Positions 59,612 through 64,000 of a stretch of 64,000 bases of DNA are shown piece by piece. The stretch spans positions 186,001 to 250,000 of the forward strand of contig JAXLWB010000008.1 of the NCBI GenBank assembly GCA_046328715.1, written 5' to 3'. Source of the stretch: JAXLWB01 sp046328715 (GTDB lineage: Bacteria > Chloroflexota > Anaerolineae > Caldilineales > Caldilineaceae). Each line of letters starts with the position of its first letter. Position 1 is the stretch's first letter. The position numbers and the translations under genes were made by a program. A model generated the notes under the pieces. The model was not told the DNA's origin. It saw only the letters and a program-made list of their open reading frames with translations, and did not search any database.

Positions 59612-61127
59612 TTTCTTCCACCAACGCTGCCTCAGGGGGGTTCGTGTTCATATTGTGATAGATCGCAGCGATCAACCCGCAGGCGATCCAAAGCGCTTGC
59701 ACTTGGGGTTTGCTGTGAAAGACATCGACAAACATGTGCAGCATCTGTCCGAATATGCCGGCACCGAGGGCCAATCCTAACATTGCCAACTGCGGGTCAC
59801 GCCGTTGCCAGACTTGCCAACTGCGGTAGAGTGTGGTCAGCAGAAACCAAACAAAGGCTAATAGCCCAGGCAAACCCACTTCGACCCAGAGCAGCAAGTA
59901 TTTATCATGAATGGCATAGAACCATTCCTGACCGAATTCCGGCGTGAGGTAATCTTTGACCACCGCCGCAAAATTATTGATGCCAATCCCAAAGATCGGA
60001 TGGTCATGCAATACTTGCAAGCCGAGTTGGGTCATCACCACACGTGAATGTGCCGAGCCATTATCATCTTGTGTAAAACGACCCAACAGAACATCCTTGA
60101 AAGCAAACAAGAACACGACGGCCCCCATTGCAGCTACGATTGGAATCCACATAGGCAAGGAGCCACGCCGCCAGGCAAAGAAACAGACGATGGCACACGA
60201 TAACAAAATGACCATCCAGCCCATGCGCGATTGAGCCAGTGCCAGGCCAAGCATTCCCATACCTAGACAGCCGAAAACCACCCAGGGATAAAACTTGTTT
60301 GTCTTCACCAACAGAAACGCCAGCAGCGCAGGGATGTAGAGTTCATACAGCCCGGCGGCATCGATCGGTGATCCGATAAAGCCACCCGGGCGCTGTTGAA
60401 ATTCCTTGACATAGGTGTTGGCTGCTCCAGTCGTTAATTGGCCAATGTTGATATTTTTACCTGTCGTAAAAACATAGAACTGGCCAAAGCTCTGGATCAC
60501 GATCCCGAGCCCCAACATGGCGATGACAAAATAAACATCCTCACGCGTGCGGATGTTGGCAGCTAGGTAGATAAAGAGCAGAAGTGCATGGCTGATCTGG
60601 TATATCTCAAAGGTTGCGAACTTGACCGAAGGTGCCCACAAGGCCGTGACCGATGCCAATAGCACATAACAAATAAAGGGCAAAGCAATTCGCAGGAGCC
60701 CCTTGGGCAACTCAGCGCGCCTAGCCAGCAGTTCAGCCAACCACAGTGCATACAGCCCGCATAGCGCCATCGTCGTCAAGGAAACGGTATAGCCCGAGAT
60801 CTGGCCCTTGTCCGGTTGTTGAAAATTGACATACCAGGTAATGTCAAGGGCCGTCTCGATCATGGCGATGGCTAGAAGCGGACGACGAATGCCACCTGCA
60901 ATCAGCAGCATGAACGGTGCGAGCATGACGATAACGACCATGACCATCCGCTCGGTAGACATCGTCGATGCCCCGGCCACCACCACCCCTAAGCCCAGCC
61001 CCAGCACCAGGCTCAGTAACCATTTCAGCCACTCCATCGAAAAGCGCGGCAAACGCCGGCCTTTCGGCTGCGGCACCATCAACCAAGGTTTTCTCGTCTG
61101 TGCGACACTGCTTTGCTGCAATAACAA
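59598..61127 (-). CDS. O-antigen ligase/polymerase family membrane protein (Wzy/WaaL-like)
   Basis: 509 residues with about 11-12 membrane segments and the periplasmic loop pattern H-x-x-GIGINNFAAVVKDY with LLWVEVGLPGLLAF, typical of O-antigen polymerase/ligase. Start is TTG at 61127 with GGAGA upstream; ATG at 61079 is an alternative. It would polymerise the exported repeat units. The last residues VEETTPP and stop are encoded by the family F element. Confidence 0.84.
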   Translation of the reverse strand: MLLQQSSVAQTRKPWLMVPQPKGRRLPRFSMEWLKWLLSLVLGLGLGVVVAGASTMSTERMVMVVIVMLAPFMLLIAGGIRRPLLAIAMIETALDITWYVNFQQPDKGQISGYTVSLTTMALCGLYALWLAELLARRAELPKGLLRIALPFICYVLLASVTALWAPSVKFATFEIYQISHALLLFIYLAANIRTREDVYFVIAMLGLGIVIQSFGQFYVFTTGKNINIGQLTTGAANTYVKEFQQRPGGFIGSPIDAAGLYELYIPALLAFLLVKTNKFYPWVVFGCLGMGMLGLALAQSRMGWMVILLSCAIVCFFAWRRGSLPMWIPIVAAMGAVVFLFAFKDVLLGRFTQDDNGSAHSRVVMTQLGLQVLHDHPIFGIGINNFAAVVKDYLTPEFGQEWFYAIHDKYLLLWVEVGLPGLLAFVWFLLTTLYRSWQVWQRRDPQLAMLGLALGAGIFGQMLHMFVDVFHSKPQVQALWIACGLIAAIYHNMNTNPPEAALVEETTPP

Positions 61128-61170
61128 ATCGATTCTCCGCTGTGAATAACTGACATGCTAGTGGAACATT

Positions 61171-61268
61171 AGGACAGTGGGTCAGTAAGACAGTGGGTCA
61201 GTAAGACAGTGGACTAATTCACTGTCTTACTGTCTTACTGACCTACTGACCTACTGACTCACTGTCTT
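61171..61268. repeat. Dispersed word repeat, family C
   Basis: AGGACAGTGGGTCAGTAAGA and repeated GTCAGTAAGACAGTGG are mirrored by CACTGTCTTACTGTCTTACT, GACCTACTGACC and TACTGACTCACTGTCTT. It fills the gap between the polymerase/ligase and aminotransferase genes, ending at the latter's stop codon. Confidence 0.78.
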
Positions 61269-62506
61269 TAAGCTGCTACCGCCTCGCGATGAACCTCACT
61301 CTGGGCAGCAAATTCATGAATGGCATCTGCAACATAGTCGATCGACTCGTTGGGCAGTTCGGCATACATGGGCAGCGAGAGAATTTCGCTGGCGTAGCGC
61401 TCGGTGATCGGGAAATCACCCTTCTTGTAGCCCAGGTCCTGATAGGCAGGTTGGAGGTGGATCGGAACCGGATAGTGAATGCCTGTGCTGATCTTCTTGC
61501 TATTGAGTAAGGTTTGCAGTTGGGCACGCTCCTTGACCCGGATCAGATAAATGTGATAAACCGGTTCGGCATAGGGTGCCTGGTAAGGAGGAGTCACCAA
61601 TCCATCCAAGTCTGCAAGCAGCGAAGTGTAACGTTTGGCGTGCTGACGTCGCGCTTCGTTCCAGCCATCCAAACGAGGAAGTTTGACACGCAATACGGCG
61701 GCTTGCAACGTATCCAATCGGCGATTGTAGCCCTTCATCAGGTGGTGATATTTCTCGCGCTGACCGTAATTACGCAACATACGTAACTTGGCATTGACTT
61801 GGGCGTCACTTGTCACCACCGCGCCACCATCGCCATAGGCACCTAAATTTTTGGCTGGGTAGAAACTGAAGACTGCCGCATGGCCCAACGAACCAGCGCG
61901 CTTGCCTTTGTAGCGTGCACCGTGTGCCTGTGAGGCATCCTCGATCACGATCAAACCGTAGCGCTCGGCCATGCTCAGAATCGGGTCCATATCTACTGGG
62001 TGACCGTAAAGATGTACCGGCATGATCGCCTTGGTGCGTGGCGTGATGGCATTCAACACCTGCTCAGGATCGATCTGGTAGGTCATCGGATCGATATCAA
62101 CTAGGACGGGTGTAGCACCGACATACGAGATCGAGAGGACGGTAGCCATAAAGGTGTTCGCCACCGTAATCACCTCGTCGCCGGGTCCGATGTCATAGGC
62201 CTTCAACACCATTTCTAGGGCTGAAGTGCCCGAATCGATCCCAATCGCATAGCTTGTTTCGCAGTAGGCAGCGAATTCTTCTTCAAAGCGGTCGACATCC
62301 TGTCCCAGGATAAAATCAGTCTTGCTCAGGACTCGCTGCATTGCCAGATCGACATCCGGTTGCAAGGAGGCGTATTGTGCGGCTAAATCCACAAAGGGCA
62401 CGCTCAAGCCACTGCTGCTGTGACCATTCTGGTGATTTCCATTGTGATGATTTCCGTTTTGATGACCGTTTGTAGCGTGACCGTTGCTGTGTTGTATGTT
62501 CTGCAT
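61268..62506 (-). CDS. DegT/DnrJ/EryC1/StrS sugar aminotransferase with His/Asn/Gly-rich N-tail
   Basis: 412 residues, PLP-dependent. PFVDLAAQYASLQ starts the conserved part at about residue 36; internal GIDSGTSALEM, then EDASQAHGA and FYPAKNLGAYGDGG with the PLP lysine. It transaminates a keto nucleotide sugar. The first 33 residues are made of HNG-type repeats (NGHQNGNHHNGNHQNGH), unusual for the family and possibly metal-binding or mere codon repeat expansion. Nine bases after the Gfo/Idh gene. Confidence 0.9.
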   Translation of the reverse strand: MQNIQHSNGHATNGHQNGNHHNGNHQNGHSSSGLSVPFVDLAAQYASLQPDVDLAMQRVLSKTDFILGQDVDRFEEEFAAYCETSYAIGIDSGTSALEMVLKAYDIGPGDEVITVANTFMATVLSISYVGATPVLVDIDPMTYQIDPEQVLNAITPRTKAIMPVHLYGHPVDMDPILSMAERYGLIVIEDASQAHGARYKGKRAGSLGHAAVFSFYPAKNLGAYGDGGAVVTSDAQVNAKLRMLRNYGQREKYHHLMKGYNRRLDTLQAAVLRVKLPRLDGWNEARRQHAKRYTSLLADLDGLVTPPYQAPYAEPVYHIYLIRVKERAQLQTLLNSKKISTGIHYPVPIHLQPAYQDLGYKKGDFPITERYASEILSLPMYAELPNESIDYVADAIHEFAAQSEVHREAVAA

Positions 62507-62515
62507 AAAGTGTTT

Positions 62516-63646
62516 CTATCCTTTCAAATAACTTTTGCCGTTGCTCACAAGAGAGGCACTTTGCTGGGCAAAAGAGAGGTTTGCTTCTGTTTTATTGGTT
62601 GTTGCGATTGTGACAGGCGCACCGTTTAGAGCAATCGATTGGTCAATGGCGCTCAGCACTTTCACCACTTCCATGCCCGCCCAACCATCGGTCAGTGGGC
62701 GATTGCCTGTGGCAAGGCAATCCAAGAAGTGCATACATTGCGTTTTGAGCGGTTCGTTGACCTCGATCTGCGGGCTGTAAATGTCGCCATCGCGCATCAT
62801 AAATTGATGCTCGCCAAAGGTGCTGGCTTCCGGTGGGCGGCGAACGACCCCTTTTTCGAAGATCTTGACCCGCTCCAAAGCGTTGAGATCATCAAAAACA
62901 ATGCGCTTGTTGCTTCCTACGACCACCAGTTGGCGAACTTTGTTCGGGTCGGCCCAACTGACATGGATGTTGCCGATCACATTGTCGCCGTAGCCCATCG
63001 AGACAAAGCCCACGTCCTGATTGTCGCTCTGCAAGACCTTCGCCCCCACCGCGCTGACCCATTGCGGAGAGCGATCGAGCAGATAGTTGAAGATGGAGAT
63101 ATCGTGCGGTGCCAAGTCCCACAGTGCATTCACATCGTGGCGAATTGGCCCTAAGTTGGTGCGGCAGGAGTAAAGATAGTAAATCTGCCCCATATCTGCA
63201 CGGCGCAGATTTTCCTTCACCTTGCGAATGCCCGAGTTATAGAGGAAGGTGTGACCGACCATCAAGGTCCGGTTGTACATCTCTGAGATAGCAACTAGAT
63301 CCTGGCAATCTTCGACGGTAGTTGCCATCGGCTTTTCGACGAGTACATGTTTGCCTGCAACCAATGCCGCTTTTGTCACATCAAAGTGAGTTGTAGCACC
63401 AGTACAAACTACCAACGCATCGACGCCAGGAATTTGCAGAGCCTCCTCCAGATCGGTAGCCAAGACAGCGCCAGGATAGCGACTGCCGATCTCCTTCAGG
63501 CGTTCTTTGCGTTGGTCGCAGATCGCCACAACTTCTGAATTGGCTAATTCGTTAAAGACACGCAGATAGTTGATTCCCCAATAACCACAACCAACCACTG
63601 CGACACCGATTTTGTCTGAACTACTTTTTGCACCTTGGTTTATCAT
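62516..63646 (-). CDS. Gfo/Idh/MocA-family oxidoreductase (second), WbpB/WlbA-like position
   Basis: 376 residues. VAVVGCGYWGINYLRVFNEL is the NAD fold, EKPMATTVEDCQDLV the conserved lysine segment, and NLGPIRHDVNALWDLAPHDISI a hallmark of a subgroup found beside DegT aminotransferases and hexapeptide acetyltransferases. It probably oxidises a uronic-acid nucleotide sugar at C3 before transamination. The downstream neighbour is the DegT gene nine bases away. Confidence 0.87.
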   Translation of the reverse strand: MINQGAKSSSDKIGVAVVGCGYWGINYLRVFNELANSEVVAICDQRKERLKEIGSRYPGAVLATDLEEALQIPGVDALVVCTGATTHFDVTKAALVAGKHVLVEKPMATTVEDCQDLVAISEMYNRTLMVGHTFLYNSGIRKVKENLRRADMGQIYYLYSCRTNLGPIRHDVNALWDLAPHDISIFNYLLDRSPQWVSAVGAKVLQSDNQDVGFVSMGYGDNVIGNIHVSWADPNKVRQLVVVGSNKRIVFDDLNALERVKIFEKGVVRRPPEASTFGEHQFMMRDGDIYSPQIEVNEPLKTQCMHFLDCLATGNRPLTDGWAGMEVVKVLSAIDQSIALNGAPVTIATTNKTEANLSFAQQSASLVSNGKSYLKG

Positions 63647-63704
63647 TGACTTTTCCCATCACGATCATTGAACAAATAATTCCGACACGGTAATGATTCA
63701 GGCA

Positions 63705-63805
63705 CTACACAGAGGACACGGAGGAGCCAAAGAGAGCGCAGAGCACACAGGAGAATTTTTTCTTTCTCAGTGCTCTCTGTGGGTTCTCTTATGAACTCTG
63801 TGTCC
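63705..63805. repeat. Dispersed word repeat, family G
   Basis: CACAGAGGACACGGAGGAGC and AGAGAGCGCAGAGCACACAG are mirrored by CAGTGCTCTCTGTGGGTTCT and GAACTCTGTGTCC. Same family as 15008-15122. It lies between the sugar transferase stop and the Gfo/Idh start. Confidence 0.72.
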
Positions 63806-63825
63806 AAAATCACTACCCGAATAAT

Positions 63826-64000
63826 TTATTGAGCACCCGATCCTAAGAGCACCGAGGGGATGGTGAGGATCAGAATGCGCAGATATTGCCAAACTGATTG
63901 CTTTCGCACGTAATCAATATCCATTTGGATCATCTCTTCGAAGCTGACACGGCTGCGGCCATTCAATTGCCACAAGCCAGTCAATCCCGGGCGGGCGGCG
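63826..64000 (-). CDS. Bacterial sugar transferase (WcaJ/WbaP type), C-terminal part only
   Basis: The last 58 codons are in the window; the start lies beyond 64000. ARPGLTGLWQLNGRSRVSFE, then EMIQMDIDYV and a C-terminal TIPSVLLGSGAQ are diagnostic of the polyprenyl-phosphate sugar-1-phosphate transferase family. It starts repeat-unit assembly on undecaprenyl phosphate and heads the polysaccharide locus on this strand. Confidence 0.85.
   Translation of the reverse strand, partial: AARPGLTGLWQLNGRSRVSFEEMIQMDIDYVRKQSVWQYLRILILTIPSVLLGSGAQ

Overview
The window reads as a chromosomal segment of a Chloroflexota bacterium, probably a filamentous Anaerolineae/Caldilineae-type lineage. This is inferred from protein character: Thr/Pro-rich linkers in exported proteins, an exported protein ending in a YLPLI-type tail, a PhaR-type regulator and a bacterial Elp3. 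G+C is about half by eye. No rRNA, tRNA, CRISPR array, transposase or phage gene was seen.

Layout. 1-3738 (minus): branched-chain amino-acid-type ABC uptake genes livK-livH-livM, with livM cut by the window edge. 3993-5786: a half-size ABC exporter with a degenerate ATPase site. 6028-9105: L-rhamnose isomerase divergent from a gluconokinase-like FGGY kinase. 9263-12873 (minus): membrane-anchored clan-A glycosidase-like protein, then PhaR-like regulator, DUF3291 protein and patatin phospholipase. 13264-16058: IlvD/Edd-type pentonate dehydratase and ribokinase. 16199-17897 (minus): barnase-like RNase, barstar, dual-specificity phosphatase. 18127-26000: acetyltransferase, galactokinase, a Trm9-like methyltransferase head-to-head with Elp3, a serine beta-lactamase-fold hydrolase and argH. 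26104-30006: a hairpin-rich gene-free stretch, a CPBP protease, a two-domain secreted protein and a small coiled-coil membrane protein. 30408-39621 (plus): methyltransferase-Rieske oxygenase pair, pdxH, an MrfA-like helicase with an embedded HNH motif, and a GlpA-like / FAD oxidoreductase / DUF1667 set. 40975-64000 (all minus): a roughly 23 kb exopolysaccharide locus. In transcription order it holds sugar transferase, Gfo/Idh, DegT aminotransferase, polymerase/ligase, flippase, Gfo/Idh, epimerase, four GT4 genes interrupted by a GDP-mannose-type dehydrogenase, methyltransferase, GT2, heparinase II/III-like lyase, N-acetyltransferase and a large exported lectin-bearing protein.

The strongest unusual signal is a set of dispersed short-word repeats, usually in inverted pairs. 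Examples are GTGAAACGTGATGCGTGA, TTGCAACCTGCAACTTGCAA, CAGTAAGACAGTGG, GGATTGCGGATTGCGG, CCCCACCCTAACCCTCCCC and ACACAGAG words. They fill many intergenic gaps, supply the last codons and stop of several genes, and occur as in-frame insertions inside coding sequences, most clearly at five places in the helicase gene. The best functional lead is the head-to-head Elp3/Trm9-like pair, which suggests a bacterial route to carboxymethyl-ester wobble uridine in tRNA.

How genes work together: sugar uptake products could be channelled by rhamnose isomerase, the kinases, the pentonate dehydratase and galactokinase. The right third builds, polymerises, exports and perhaps trims a surface polysaccharide that probably contains amino-sugar uronic acids. 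Positions of terminators, operators and start codons are judged by eye and no similarity search was run.
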